Assembly (NCBI GenBank): GCA_022360175.1
Contig: JAKSDI010000216.1
Coordinates: forward strand, 17,722 to 81,721
Reading direction: 5' to 3'
From: Chitinophagales bacterium
Lineage (GTDB): Bacteria; Bacteroidota; Bacteroidia; Chitinophagales; Saprospiraceae
DNA length: 64,000 nucleotides
Under the pieces are notes generated by a model. That model had not been told where the DNA came from and did not search any database. It worked only from the letters and a program-made list of their open reading frames with translations. Shown here one piece after another: positions 17,246-26,344 of the stretch. The position numbers and the translations under genes are program-made. The number at the start of each line of letters is the position of its first letter. The first letter of the stretch is position 1.

Positions 17246-18382
17246 TTACAATTTATTCCATTTTTTTCTCAACCAAAGATTGACTGGTTCGGAAAAATAA
17301 TTAAATACGATGTGGCCCAAAAGATATGAAACAAGGATAATCAATAATGAAACGGGTACCATCCATTCTGTTCCTAAGCCTAATTGTTTATATGCCCGTA
17401 CACCGAGTATAACAACGAACATATGCGTAAGATAGATTTCATAGCTATATATGCCCATATGCCTTAGCCAGTTGAAAATAGGGCGATTTCGTTCTCTTCC
17501 TGAGCGATGGTTCTCATGCATCCAAAAGAGTATCAGCGCAACGCCTAATGAAAGTACTGTTATGTTTAATCCTAAATCAACCAGTCCCGACTTATAAACC
17601 AAACTTCTAAAGACCATAACCAGCGACAACATTGCCCAACCCAGAAATAGGAAAAACAGGTTTAGCATCTTGGGAAGTGTCGTTTTATGGGCAATAATAG
17701 CAGTCATGCAACCGAACGCTATGGAGTCTACATAAGCCAGATGATTTCGATCGCCAAGTTCATTCCCAACAAACAATTGCGTCCTTGCCCAGGGTGATAT
17801 CACTAAAAATAAGATGAGAACAAATACAAACTGCCAATCTTTTTTGAGGAAAAGGCAGACAAGGGGGAAAACGAGATAGAAACTTTCCTCAATTGAAATA
17901 GACCAAAGCACATCCCAATTGGCTGGTAAGTATCCAATCTGTATCTGAAGCCAATTCATATGAAATGTGAGCGTCGAAAAAATGGCCCGGCTTAATGAGG
18001 TTTGTTCTGTATTGATTGTAAATCCTGGTATATTCAATAAATGTAAGGCAGAAAGTACAAACACTAGGGTGAGCAGCAATGGAATGATCCTTGAAAAACG
18101 AAACCAATAGAAAGTCTTCAAACTAATATTAGACAAAGAATTCCACCTCTTCAATATCGATGATGTAATGAGATAACCCGAAAGGGTAAAGAATATGACA
18201 ACCCCATAAAATCCACTCCAAAATAGCAATGAAAACAATTTTGGCGGCAGGCTTTCTTTTAAGAATGAACCTGTAAAATTGAAACGAATATTCAGATGCA
18301 AAAGAATGACAGCCAGAATACAGAATCCTCTAAGTATATCAATTCCGATATTCCGCTTTGCAAGTTTTTCTTTGATGTTCAA
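17246..18382 (-). CDS. Acyltransferase 3 family membrane protein
   Basis: 378 residues with about ten membrane segments. The start NIGIDILRGFCILAVILLHLN (in sense) carries the family's R-G and conserved His near residue 24, and SGYLITSSIL near 69-78 and WSISIEESFYLVFPL near 150-165 complete the signature. Members transfer acyl groups such as acetyl to cell-surface sugars. No sugar-transfer genes are next to it, so the target is not evident. Confidence 0.9.
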   Translation of the reverse strand: MNIKEKLAKRNIGIDILRGFCILAVILLHLNIRFNFTGSFLKESLPPKLFSLLFWSGFYGVVIFFTLSGYLITSSILKRWNSLSNISLKTFYWFRFSRIIPLLLTLVFVLSALHLLNIPGFTINTEQTSLSRAIFSTLTFHMNWLQIQIGYLPANWDVLWSISIEESFYLVFPLVCLFLKKDWQFVFVLILFLVISPWARTQLFVGNELGDRNHLAYVDSIAFGCMTAIIAHKTTLPKMLNLFFLFLGWAMLSLVMVFRSLVYKSGLVDLGLNITVLSLGVALILFWMHENHRSGRERNRPIFNWLRHMGIYSYEIYLTHMFVVILGVRAYKQLGLGTEWMVPVSLLIILVSYLLGHIVFNYFSEPVNLWLRKKWNKL

Positions 18383-18424
18383 GGTGATTTCTATTTTTCG
18401 TAGATGTGAAGTTACTGTATTTTT

Positions 18425-18601
18425 CTACCACCTATGAAACTTTGTCTTCCTTCTTCTGGATTTCATGCGGTCATTGTGTGCACCAAAGCTATTGTGTTCT
18501 CCGCCATAACTACTCGTATTAATCCTTTTTTTAAAACGATCCCATAGTTTTTGCCAATAACTCTTTTTCTCTTCTTTTTTATGGATGTTAAATTCTCTCA
18601 T
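18425..18601 (-). CDS. Possible 58-residue basic protein
   Basis: An ATG at 18601 opens a 58-codon frame ending TAG at 18425, in the gap upstream of the acyltransferase. The product is very basic and aromatic at the start (KKSYWQKLWDRFKKRIN), with SSYGGEHNSFGAHNDRM in the middle and RRRKTKFHRW at the end. Its amino-acid make-up looks like coding sequence rather than chance. There is no clear Shine-Dalgarno sequence, which is common in this phylum. The family is not recognised. Confidence 0.4.
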   Translation of the reverse strand: MREFNIHKKEEKKSYWQKLWDRFKKRINTSSYGGEHNSFGAHNDRMKSRRRKTKFHRW

Positions 18602-18646
18602 TGTTTGGCGAACTTATAAATCATTGGATACTACAAAGATATAACA

Positions 18647-19804
18647 TCAGATTTTCAAGAATTTAGCCTGATATAGCTTTGATCCAATATATCCTTTAAT
18701 GAAATAGGTGCCTCTGTTTAACTTACTTATGTCAACATCAGCCACCTTGGTGAATCTTAGTACTTGTTTTCCTTGGTTATCGTAAATATACAATTCATCA
18801 AATTGCATATTCAGATTGAAGGTATTAGCAGAAGGATTTGGATATACTTCGATTGATTGAACATTGGCAACCTCATTGATGGAAGTAATGATGTCAGCTT
18901 TCTGAACACTTGATATTGAGCTTTGTATACTTGAAGTTGTATTACCTCCTATTGCAAAAAGGTGGCCATCAACCCCTTCTGCGGCACAATGCCTCCGTTC
19001 GATCAAATTGTTTGTCAAGGTTTGAAAGCCGTTATCAAATGTATCAAAATAGGCTATCAACGTAAGATTACTAAAATCTCCAACCAAATATATTTTCTTG
19101 CCAATCACGGTCGTTGAGTGAGCTGAAATTTCAACTGGCATTACGAAGTTTGATTCCCAAATACCTGTAGATAAATTATAAACATCGATACGATTGGATA
19201 CCGTTCCATTATAACCTCCGATGATATACAGCTTCCCATCAATAATTTCTCCTTTTGTTTCTCCTGCAAAGGGTATATCAGTTAATTCCGTCCAGGTGTC
19301 ATTTGTGGGGTCAAATTCATATAATTTATTAGAATATTCATTGGGAGTTAATGTTCCTCCGAAGGAATAAATTTTATTATTCCATGTAGTAACTCCGGCG
19401 GCTCTGCTGGGATGGGGATTATCCGATAAATATTGAATAGAGCCGTCATTTAAATCTACCTTTTCAACCCTGTTATTGAGTAGTCCATTCTCTGCTACAC
19501 CATTAAAGACGTATAAGTAATTACCAACTATTTCTACTGATGCAAAACGTTTGGGTAAGGTGGAGGAAGTCAATGTTGACCATGAATTTTGAGCGATATT
19601 ATATTGAAATATCTCATCAGTATATTGTTCATCTGCCCCAAATCCATTTACAATAAAGATGTCAGTTCCATTATTTGCAGAAGTTAAAGCGCTTCTTGCC
19701 TCAGGAAGGTCTTCCATATTCGTAAATTGAATATTTTGACTTGTCAAGACAATTGAGCAATGTAATAGTAAGATTAGTACAATCTTTCTTTTTTCCTTCG
19801 TCAT
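18647..19804 (-). CDS. Kelch-repeat beta-propeller with T9SS sorting tail
   Basis: 385 residues. A signal peptide (to about VLTSQ) is followed by six Kelch-like repeats, each with a GG or GA strand end and a W further on, such as LYVFNGVAENGL, KIYSFGGTLTPNEY, KLYIIGGYNGTVSN and HLFAIGGNTTSS. The last 75 residues are a T9SS sorting domain (IEVYPNPSANTFNLN, DISKLNRGTYFIKG). It is probably a surface or secreted binding protein. Confidence 0.87.
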   Translation of the reverse strand: MTKEKRKIVLILLLHCSIVLTSQNIQFTNMEDLPEARSALTSANNGTDIFIVNGFGADEQYTDEIFQYNIAQNSWSTLTSSTLPKRFASVEIVGNYLYVFNGVAENGLLNNRVEKVDLNDGSIQYLSDNPHPSRAAGVTTWNNKIYSFGGTLTPNEYSNKLYEFDPTNDTWTELTDIPFAGETKGEIIDGKLYIIGGYNGTVSNRIDVYNLSTGIWESNFVMPVEISAHSTTVIGKKIYLVGDFSNLTLIAYFDTFDNGFQTLTNNLIERRHCAAEGVDGHLFAIGGNTTSSIQSSISSVQKADIITSINEVANVQSIEVYPNPSANTFNLNMQFDELYIYDNQGKQVLRFTKVADVDISKLNRGTYFIKGYIGSKLYQAKFLKI

Positions 19805-20004
19805 TCTATGGCTAAGTTAGTGAGTACAGCCGACAGCTAAAGCAGGGCTATTTATATACTATTGTAAAAAGCCTAAAGATAACTAAAGTGACGAGGTCAG
19901 AACAAGCCTTTGATTATTTTTAATCATATTTCATGAAAAATAAAATTCTCTGTAATCATAGAATGATCCATTTTTCATAATGGACTTCATGAGTAACAGA
20001 AGCT

Positions 20005-21480
20005 TTACCTCTTTATTACTTTTTGAACTTCAAGCAACTCATTATTCAAATTATAAACCCTTACAAGATATAAACCAGAAGGCAAAGTCGAAATATCAAC
20101 TGTATGGATGTTTCCATAAGGATTTATAAAGCGGTGTACTTGTCCTGCCGAATTGAGAAGTTCTATCCGATATAAATCCAACGCTCCACTTATGTTAAAC
20201 TCAGTAGATACAGGATTGGGGTATATGTGAATATGCTTGCTCGCAACAGGCGCCTCATTTGTTGAGGTGATGCTTCCTCCAACTATTGTAATAGCTCCAT
20301 TTTCATCAAAAGGATCGGACCATCTTTCATTGGTATAGACATCTGTTCCCGATAGTGTTTCTAGAAATGCGAATAAATCTTGTCTTTCTTCATTGGTCAT
20401 GTCGAGCCATTGAGGTAATCCATCAGGCGTATATCTTGGGTCTAAATTGTCGTTGTTGGGATCAATTTTTCTAAAATTATAGATGTTGATGCCGCTGAGA
20501 TCATTGGTTGGCCCTGCATGAAATAAAGGACCGTTAACATTGCCGTAGGGATCTATCAAATCTCGAAGGCTTGGTGATCGGGTAACTGTATAATCAGTAA
20601 TGATTCCTGCTCCAATATTTCCTCTGACAAAACCATTATTTAAGGAAGCTGGATCAATATCAAATTCTGGTGGCCGGTGGCAGCTGGCGCAATTGAATCC
20701 ACCACTGATTCTTCTGGATGCTGCATGTTTTTCTTCGACTCCGCTACCAATGGCAATTACGGTGATAGTATCCTGTACTACAGTGAAAGAATCTATAAAT
20801 AAAGCCTTACCTCTATTTTCTTGCTCTGTGAAATTTGGAAAATCTACTAAATCATTAGCTACCTGGGTGCGCCCAATATCATATTTGGAATCAAAAGACT
20901 GAATGCTCATTACAAATTGTGCCAGGGCTTTGGCAATCCTTTCTTCTGTAATAGTGGCGTCTCCATATACAAGCTTGAATAAAGTAGGGTAGTATGTTGT
21001 AGTTGAAAGTTTATCAATCAATGCTTGAAAATCAGGAGCGCCATTGGTACCACTATATCCCATCTCTTCAAAATTTTTAATAGGATTGATCATTTGATCT
21101 TCAAGCTTTTCTGCCGTTCTGTCCCACCTGAAAAGGGTATCTTCTGCAAATCGGATATTTACTAATCGCATGGAATGCCTTAGAGTTAATCCATTTACTC
21201 CCTGGCTAAAGGTAGCGGTATCCCCAAAAGCAAATTGTTGTTGGTGACAGGAAGCACAAGAAACAGTATTGTCTGTTGATAGTTTTTTATCATAAAATAA
21301 TACCCGGCCAAGTGTAGCTCCCTCATCCGTGATAGGATTAGTAGCTGGTATATTGTCTTGTGTTATATAAACAGGAACGGGTTGGTCCTCATAATTGAGT
21401 AAATAATCCAGGTCAATAGTTCCGGATATTAAGATACTTGCACCAATAGCAAAGGAAAGTATTTGCAGTAATTTTTTCAT
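20005..21480 (-). CDS. Di-haem cytochrome c peroxidase / MauG-like with T9SS sorting tail
   Basis: 491 residues with a signal peptide. Haem motifs are CASCH at residues 75-79 and CASCH at 264-268, in the usual di-haem peroxidase setting (DEGATLGRVLFYDKKLS before the first). The enzyme part ends near residue 405; the last 75 residues are a T9SS sorting domain (IHIYPNPVSTEFNIS, DISTLPSGLYLVRVY). The peroxidase at 2-1087 is instead a lipoprotein. The sorting tail suggests export of the haem enzyme to the cell surface. Confidence 0.92.
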   Translation of the reverse strand: MKKLLQILSFAIGASILISGTIDLDYLLNYEDQPVPVYITQDNIPATNPITDEGATLGRVLFYDKKLSTDNTVSCASCHQQQFAFGDTATFSQGVNGLTLRHSMRLVNIRFAEDTLFRWDRTAEKLEDQMINPIKNFEEMGYSGTNGAPDFQALIDKLSTTTYYPTLFKLVYGDATITEERIAKALAQFVMSIQSFDSKYDIGRTQVANDLVDFPNFTEQENRGKALFIDSFTVVQDTITVIAIGSGVEEKHAASRRISGGFNCASCHRPPEFDIDPASLNNGFVRGNIGAGIITDYTVTRSPSLRDLIDPYGNVNGPLFHAGPTNDLSGINIYNFRKIDPNNDNLDPRYTPDGLPQWLDMTNEERQDLFAFLETLSGTDVYTNERWSDPFDENGAITIVGGSITSTNEAPVASKHIHIYPNPVSTEFNISGALDLYRIELLNSAGQVHRFINPYGNIHTVDISTLPSGLYLVRVYNLNNELLEVQKVIKR

Positions 21481-21578
21481 TCTGATGTAGATTTTAAAGG
21501 TCCATCTACTTAGAATGAGGCAGCAAACTTGTTTTTGTACTCAATAATTCTTCAGGATTTGGAAAATACAGCTGCTGT

Positions 21579-21627
21579 GCCCCCTCGGGGGGAGCTGCCC
21601 ATAGGGCTGAAGGGGATGTTTTATAAG
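21579..21627. repeat. GC-rich short palindromic repeat, copy 1
   Basis: Contains GGGGGGAGCTGCCC, then AGGGCTGAAGGGGAT and a TTTTATAAG end. The core GGGAGCTGCCC...GGGCTGA recurs at 44124-44172 in the same orientation. The high GC content stands out from the surroundings. It lies between two minus-strand genes. Confidence 0.6.
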
Positions 21628-21640
21628 CCCAAACAAATTC

Positions 21641-21934
21641 TTACTCATATTTGTAATAATGCTCCATTGCTGCTGACTTCACCAAATGTTTTTCACGTTC
21701 ATCAATGACCGCATTTTGCCATTGTTCACCAGAGAATTTTTTGATAGCGTTTATGTCTTTCCAAAAAGAAGTCATCATAAACACATTGGAAGTTTCATCT
21801 ATTGGTAAACCAATAAACAGGTCTATTAGTCCTTCTTGTTGCTTGACTAAAGGAATGGCAATTTCTGTGAAAAATTTCTTGAACTCATCATTCTTGCCAG
21901 GATGTATGGTGGCTTTAAAGACTCTTACTATCAT
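21641..21934 (-). CDS. ABM-domain protein (antibiotic biosynthesis monooxygenase fold)
   Basis: 97 residues, a single ABM ferredoxin-like domain: MIVRVFKATIHPGKNDEF, a central VKQQEGLIDLFIG, then FMMTSFWKDINAIKKFSGE. The family includes cofactor-free monooxygenases, haem-degrading enzymes and many of unknown role. It lies 46 bases after the MBL-like gene on the same strand and is probably in its operon. Confidence 0.82.
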   Translation of the reverse strand: MIVRVFKATIHPGKNDEFKKFFTEIAIPLVKQQEGLIDLFIGLPIDETSNVFMMTSFWKDINAIKKFSGEQWQNAVIDEREKHLVKSAAMEHYYKYE

Positions 21935-21980
21935 AATGGTTTAATATTTTAAGCACTTGCTGCCCTATTATATCCTGTGT

Positions 21981-22703
21981 TTATATGCCAAATAATTTAT
22001 TATAGGTTTTAGAAATTTCCTCTTTGGCTGTATTCTTAATTGGCTTTCCGTGAGATGGTATTAGATGGCTAAAATTTAATTGCTTGACTCTGACAAAATC
22101 TGATTTTTCAGGTTTACAATTCTTAAGCCATGCTGGCCCCACATTTGCAGGTTTGAAAAATCCTCCCATTCTTACAACTAGTTTTGCTAATGAGCTAAAA
22201 TAACGATCAGGTACCATATTTTGTATGCTATCGGCAGCTATCAGGATACCTCCATGACGATGGAGAAGAATCAATCCTTCCGGCCTTTTTGAAGTTTCAT
22301 AAGAAAAAAATGAAGCTTCACTAATGGGGAATTCACTACTGGGGTGCATTAAATTGGAGTTGACAAGTCCATTACGAGCATTCATGCCCTTCATCGTCCA
22401 ATAGTTGGCTTGATAGCGATCAATATAAAACGGGTCATCTATACCATTTCTAAAATCGAGGTGATAATCTCCTAACCTGATTACATGTTCCACTTTTCCA
22501 AGAGAGTCCAATTTGCGAAGGCCTTCTTCATTTAAGCGTAAAGCACTTATTAGTGTAAGAGAGCTTCCTTCCCGTATGATAATCATATTACGACTGAGCC
22601 GAACACCCGGTATCATATTCACGCTACCGGATACAAAAAAGACATCTTGAAATACTTCTTCAATATTGCCGTGTTTCGGGGCTTTTGGATACTTCTTAGA
22701 CAT
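21981..22703 (-). CDS. Metallo-beta-lactamase-fold-like protein without the canonical metal motif
   Basis: 240 residues, cytoplasmic. The layout follows the MBL fold: an opening VSGSVNMIPGVRLSRNMIIIR, then a strand SLTLISALRLNEEGLRKLDSLG, VEHVIRLGDYHLDF, a mid strand ILIAADSIQNM and a late LIPSHGKPI. The HxHxDH motif is absent, with RLGDYHLDF at its place. It may be a non-canonical hydrolase or a binding protein. Its upstream promoter module resembles those of 22998-23748 and 53112-53873. Confidence 0.6.
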   Translation of the reverse strand: MSKKYPKAPKHGNIEEVFQDVFFVSGSVNMIPGVRLSRNMIIIREGSSLTLISALRLNEEGLRKLDSLGKVEHVIRLGDYHLDFRNGIDDPFYIDRYQANYWTMKGMNARNGLVNSNLMHPSSEFPISEASFFSYETSKRPEGLILLHRHGGILIAADSIQNMVPDRYFSSLAKLVVRMGGFFKPANVGPAWLKNCKPEKSDFVRVKQLNFSHLIPSHGKPIKNTAKEEISKTYNKLFGI

Positions 22704-22735
22704 ATATTCTATTATGTTTAATGCTTGCCAAGCTA

Positions 22736-22782
22736 CTTATATTCGAATAAATATATACCACTCATTGCGTTTTTTCAAGTGT
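22736..22782 (-). promoter_or_regulatory. Shared promoter module, copy A
   Basis: On the minus strand: TTG, 20 bases, then TATATTTA, followed by a conserved TTCG and CTTA end region, 33 bases before the start at 22703. The sequence between the elements (AAAAAACGCAATGAGTGGTA) is nearly the same as in copies B and C. Similarity with copy B continues about 50 bases further upstream. Confidence 0.6.
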
Positions 22783-22997
22783 TGACTGCTTAAAATATCA
22801 TAAAAGTAGAAGGTGCTTCATCGAGGATTTCCCCCCTCAACTAAAATGCTTGAATCCGATTGCCACTTTATCCCTAAACCGAAGTCTCTAATTTAACTGA
22901 TTGCTATTAGGGAGAAGGGCTCAAGGTGAACATACCTTATAGCTGCCGTGCCCAGTTTTTACGGAGTAGAAACAGTTATACTTTATTGATGGCAGTT

Positions 22998-23748
22998 TCA
23001 TTTTTTTATTAAATTCTTATTTAGACTATACTTTTCCCAATTGATTTCTTCTCCAATAGGCTTGATTTTTTTAAATGGTCCAATATCTGCATCCAAGCAA
23101 GAAACTAAACCGAATCCATTGTCCTTTGCAACTTTTAGGAATTCCTTAAATTCATCGACATATAATTTTGCGAACCGATTATGGCTTTGAGCTTCAACTG
23201 AACCAAGATTCGGTTTTACGTCATCAAAATTTTCTAATATCTGGACAACCTCTTTTTTACTTAGCCAATTTCGAATACCCATTTCACCAGGAAAGATTCT
23301 TCCTTCTTCAACATTATATTGAATTTTGTGAATCAGCTTTTCTGTATCAGTGTTTTTATTCTTAAATCCAATATATGATAGATATCATTAATCTATAGCC
23401 CAGTTTAAAATATGGAAATGGAAGAGCACAATTGGTAAAAACAACTACGAAAAAAAGATCTCTTAAATCTTCTAATTCTTGAGAGAAAAATCTTTGATTC
23501 CAATTGGGAGTTTTTTGATATCGTATTAATTCTGGATAATTTCTAAAATCATCTGACATCTTATTTGAAACTTTCATTATTTCTTCAATTCTTTCATCCT
23601 TAAGTGTTTCAGGATCTTCCATTAAATCTGCTCCCAATTCATTATTGAAATATTGTTTTAGAAAGCTTGAATCATTTCTAAAGGAATCAACTACCTTTTT
23701 ATAGAATTTGTCTTCATCGAATAAATGTAATGTGTTCCATTGCCCCAT
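22998..23748 (-). pseudogene. Frameshifted gene of unknown family (about 249 residues if repaired)
   Basis: The first part (start 23748) reads 128 residues and ends abnormally in LMISIIYWI at 23362. From about 23386 a second frame carries on without its own start: YIGFKNKNTDTEKLIHKIQ, then VEEGRIFPGEMGIRNWLSKK and on to the stop at 22998. The total length is 3n+1, so one extra base between 23364 and 23387 explains the break. The product is acidic and soluble, and no family is recognised. It could be a true pseudogene or a sequence error. The shared promoter module lies 19 bases upstream. Confidence 0.6.
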
Positions 23749-23766
23749 TTCTATTTTCTTTGATTA

Positions 23767-23812
23767 CTTATATCCGGATAAATTTATACCACTCATTTCG
23801 CTTTTTCAAATG
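23767..23812 (-). promoter_or_regulatory. Shared promoter module, copy B
   Basis: On the minus strand: TTG, 20 bases (AAAAAGCGAAATGAGTGGTA), then TAAATTTA, ending 19 bases before the start at 23748. It is alike copy A (22736-22782) over about 90 bases and copy C (53892-53930) over about 45. Confidence 0.6.
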
Positions 23813-23971
23813 CTGCTGTTTAAAATAGCATAAATACAGAAACATGTTTCATTGAGTATGCATACTCGAAAATTTCCTTAACATGAGCAGATGGGTAGTG
23901 TATCAAAAAAATAAGGATATAAACTCTTTTAAAGCCTACATCCTTATCCTATCTTTTAGTACTTAATTACA

Positions 23972-26338
23972 TTAAAATTTAAACGCCAATGAAGCTATCA
24001 TTCTTCTAGCAAACTGAGGTACATATGTGCCAAAAATAGACCGCTGAAAAGTTTCAACGTCGTTTAGATTTTGAACGTTTATTTGAATCTTTGCATTCTT
24101 GTATTCATAAGCAGCCATTGCATCAACTCTTGTAAAAGCATCAATTGTGTTTTCATCTGTATTGAGCCTATCTCCAAACATATCGCTTTGATAAAATGCT
24201 CCAGCCCCGAGGGATAGTCCCGGGATTCCTTTTGTAAAAGTATATTGTGTCCATAAACTTAACTTAGTATTGGGATTGTTGGGTAATTCAAAGCCTGCAT
24301 AGTCAACTGGCTCGGAATTGCCATCCTGAACAACTTCACTTATAACTTCGGTTTTGAAATAAGAAAAGGCAGTGAATACTTGCCAGTTGCTAAGTAACTT
24401 TCCATTGATATCTACTTCGATACCAGTGCTAGAATGCTCTCCTGATTGGTTCGCCCGATAATTGGATGGATCTGAAACACTTCCACTTGGGTCGATTATT
24501 TCAAACTGTAAGACATTTTTTCTATTCAGGTCAAAATAGGAAATGGTAATACCCAGGCGATCTTCAAATAAAGACTGTCTGATACCAAATTCGATTTGAT
24601 CTCCAATTAATGGTTTAGGATCATCCAATCCTCTTCCTGGCTGTGGGCTTACAGCACTAAAAGATTCAGCATAGCTACCATATAGTGATGTCCCATCTAT
24701 TACTCCGTACGTAATCCCTACTCTAGGTGTAAACTTAGATTCTTCTGTATCTTCATTGTCATTTGGTTTAACAGCATCTCCTCTGTACTCAGTTCCTGTA
24801 GTAAACTGACTAAATCTACCACCCAATAAGATATTCAATTTTCCATTAGCTAGTGAGATAAGGTCCTGAATATTAAACCCTAATCTCGTTGTGAAGGGCA
24901 GTACATCATCATCCAGGATAGGAGTAGAACTTAATGCAGTATTTTGCCATTCTGGAGAGCTTAAAGAAGTGCCTCCGGGAATTGGGTATACGAAGTTATA
25001 AGCTACAGGCCGTGTAGAATGAGAGATATCAATAGCTGCCAGTACTTTATGTTCAATTGGCCCTGTACTTAAGGTACCGGAAATATCCAGAAAATTGGAA
25101 AGCGTATTTATTCGACTCAATTCTTTATAATCCCCAAAGCTATACTCAACACTATCAGTGGCAGCGTTGTAAATGGGGTAAACATCATGGAGCAATCGTG
25201 TTTGATTAGAATAAGCAAATACATTTCTTAGCTGCCAATTATTGAACTCATGTTGGAAAGTAGCGGAAATCATATTGTTATTTCCCTCAGATGTTCCATC
25301 GCGATAACCATAAAAATTTGAGTTGTCAAGTTGCTTCGCCTGTTCAAGTGATAGTCCAACTGGAAATCCCCAATCGATGGTTGTCTCATTATTCATGAGA
25401 AGGCCTTCAACATTTAAAGATGTTCTATCAGATATATTCCAGGTCAAATTTGGTGCAATCATAAACTGCTCGTTTGATACCTCATCTCTAAAACTCTCAG
25501 AAGTTTCGTACACTGTATTCAGGCGATAGCTAAGCTTTTCGCTTAAGTTGCCTCCAATATCTATTGATGGACGATACAGGCCATATTCTCCTACTTTTAA
25601 CTCAAATTGTCCGTGATTATATCCTTTAGGTTTTTTGGTTACATAGTTGATAATTCCACCGGGTTCTACATCTCCATAAAGAATGGAAGCCGGGCCTTTC
25701 AATACCTGTACTTCTTCTACATAATCCGAGTATGGAGTTCTGAGCATTATTCCGTTGATACGGTAATTCTCTGACCCTCCTGATAATCCGATATCAAACC
25801 CTCTAATATTAATGTTATCACTCAAGCCATAAGAGCCAAATTTTGATACTCCACTTACATTTCTTAGTGCATCTTCTAATGAGATGGCTTGTTGTTGATT
25901 AAGCAGTTCACGAGAGACGATATTTATAGAAAGTGGAGTCTTTTCAAGCGGAGCATTAAGCCGCGTTGCGTAGATCGTTTGTTTTTTCTGGCCATAGACT
26001 GCAACTTCGTCCAAATGATAGCTTGTTTCTATCAATGTCACATTGATTGCTGTGGTTTGATCAGTTTCAACGGTCACTGATATTAGTTGTTCCTGAAAAC
26101 CTACTTTGCTAACGGCAAGTGTATACTCACCTGGTTTTACTCCAGTCAATTCAAAACTACCATCTGAATTAGTATTTGTTCCATGAGATGTTTGTCTTAA
26201 GAATATATGTACAGCTACTTCAGGTGTTCCTGAATCACTGATTACGGTTCCAGAGATCAAGCCGGTTTGGGCAAACAAAGCATTGGCAGATAATGCCAAT
26301 ATCAACAATAACTTCGTTTTTAGTTGCTTCATTGTCAT
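23972..26338 (-). CDS. TonB-dependent siderophore-type outer-membrane receptor
   Basis: 788 residues. Signal peptide (to about ALFAQ), a carboxypeptidase-regulatory-like domain at about 25-112 (GLISGTVISDSGTPEVAVHI), a plug at about 125-240 (TPLSINIVSRELLNQQQAIS, VLKGPASILYGDVEPGGIIN) and a 22-strand barrel ending in a terminal Phe (ASLAFKF). The plug and barrel motifs match receptors for siderophores. It is the last gene of a five-gene operon headed by DUF1826. The operon's boxes and DUF1826 make a zinc- or iron-chelate ligand plausible (inference). Confidence 0.92.
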   Translation of the reverse strand: MTMKQLKTKLLLILALSANALFAQTGLISGTVISDSGTPEVAVHIFLRQTSHGTNTNSDGSFELTGVKPGEYTLAVSKVGFQEQLISVTVETDQTTAINVTLIETSYHLDEVAVYGQKKQTIYATRLNAPLEKTPLSINIVSRELLNQQQAISLEDALRNVSGVSKFGSYGLSDNINIRGFDIGLSGGSENYRINGIMLRTPYSDYVEEVQVLKGPASILYGDVEPGGIINYVTKKPKGYNHGQFELKVGEYGLYRPSIDIGGNLSEKLSYRLNTVYETSESFRDEVSNEQFMIAPNLTWNISDRTSLNVEGLLMNNETTIDWGFPVGLSLEQAKQLDNSNFYGYRDGTSEGNNNMISATFQHEFNNWQLRNVFAYSNQTRLLHDVYPIYNAATDSVEYSFGDYKELSRINTLSNFLDISGTLSTGPIEHKVLAAIDISHSTRPVAYNFVYPIPGGTSLSSPEWQNTALSSTPILDDDVLPFTTRLGFNIQDLISLANGKLNILLGGRFSQFTTGTEYRGDAVKPNDNEDTEESKFTPRVGITYGVIDGTSLYGSYAESFSAVSPQPGRGLDDPKPLIGDQIEFGIRQSLFEDRLGITISYFDLNRKNVLQFEIIDPSGSVSDPSNYRANQSGEHSSTGIEVDINGKLLSNWQVFTAFSYFKTEVISEVVQDGNSEPVDYAGFELPNNPNTKLSLWTQYTFTKGIPGLSLGAGAFYQSDMFGDRLNTDENTIDAFTRVDAMAAYEYKNAKIQINVQNLNDVETFQRSIFGTYVPQFARRMIASLAFKF

Positions 26339-26344
26339 TGATAT

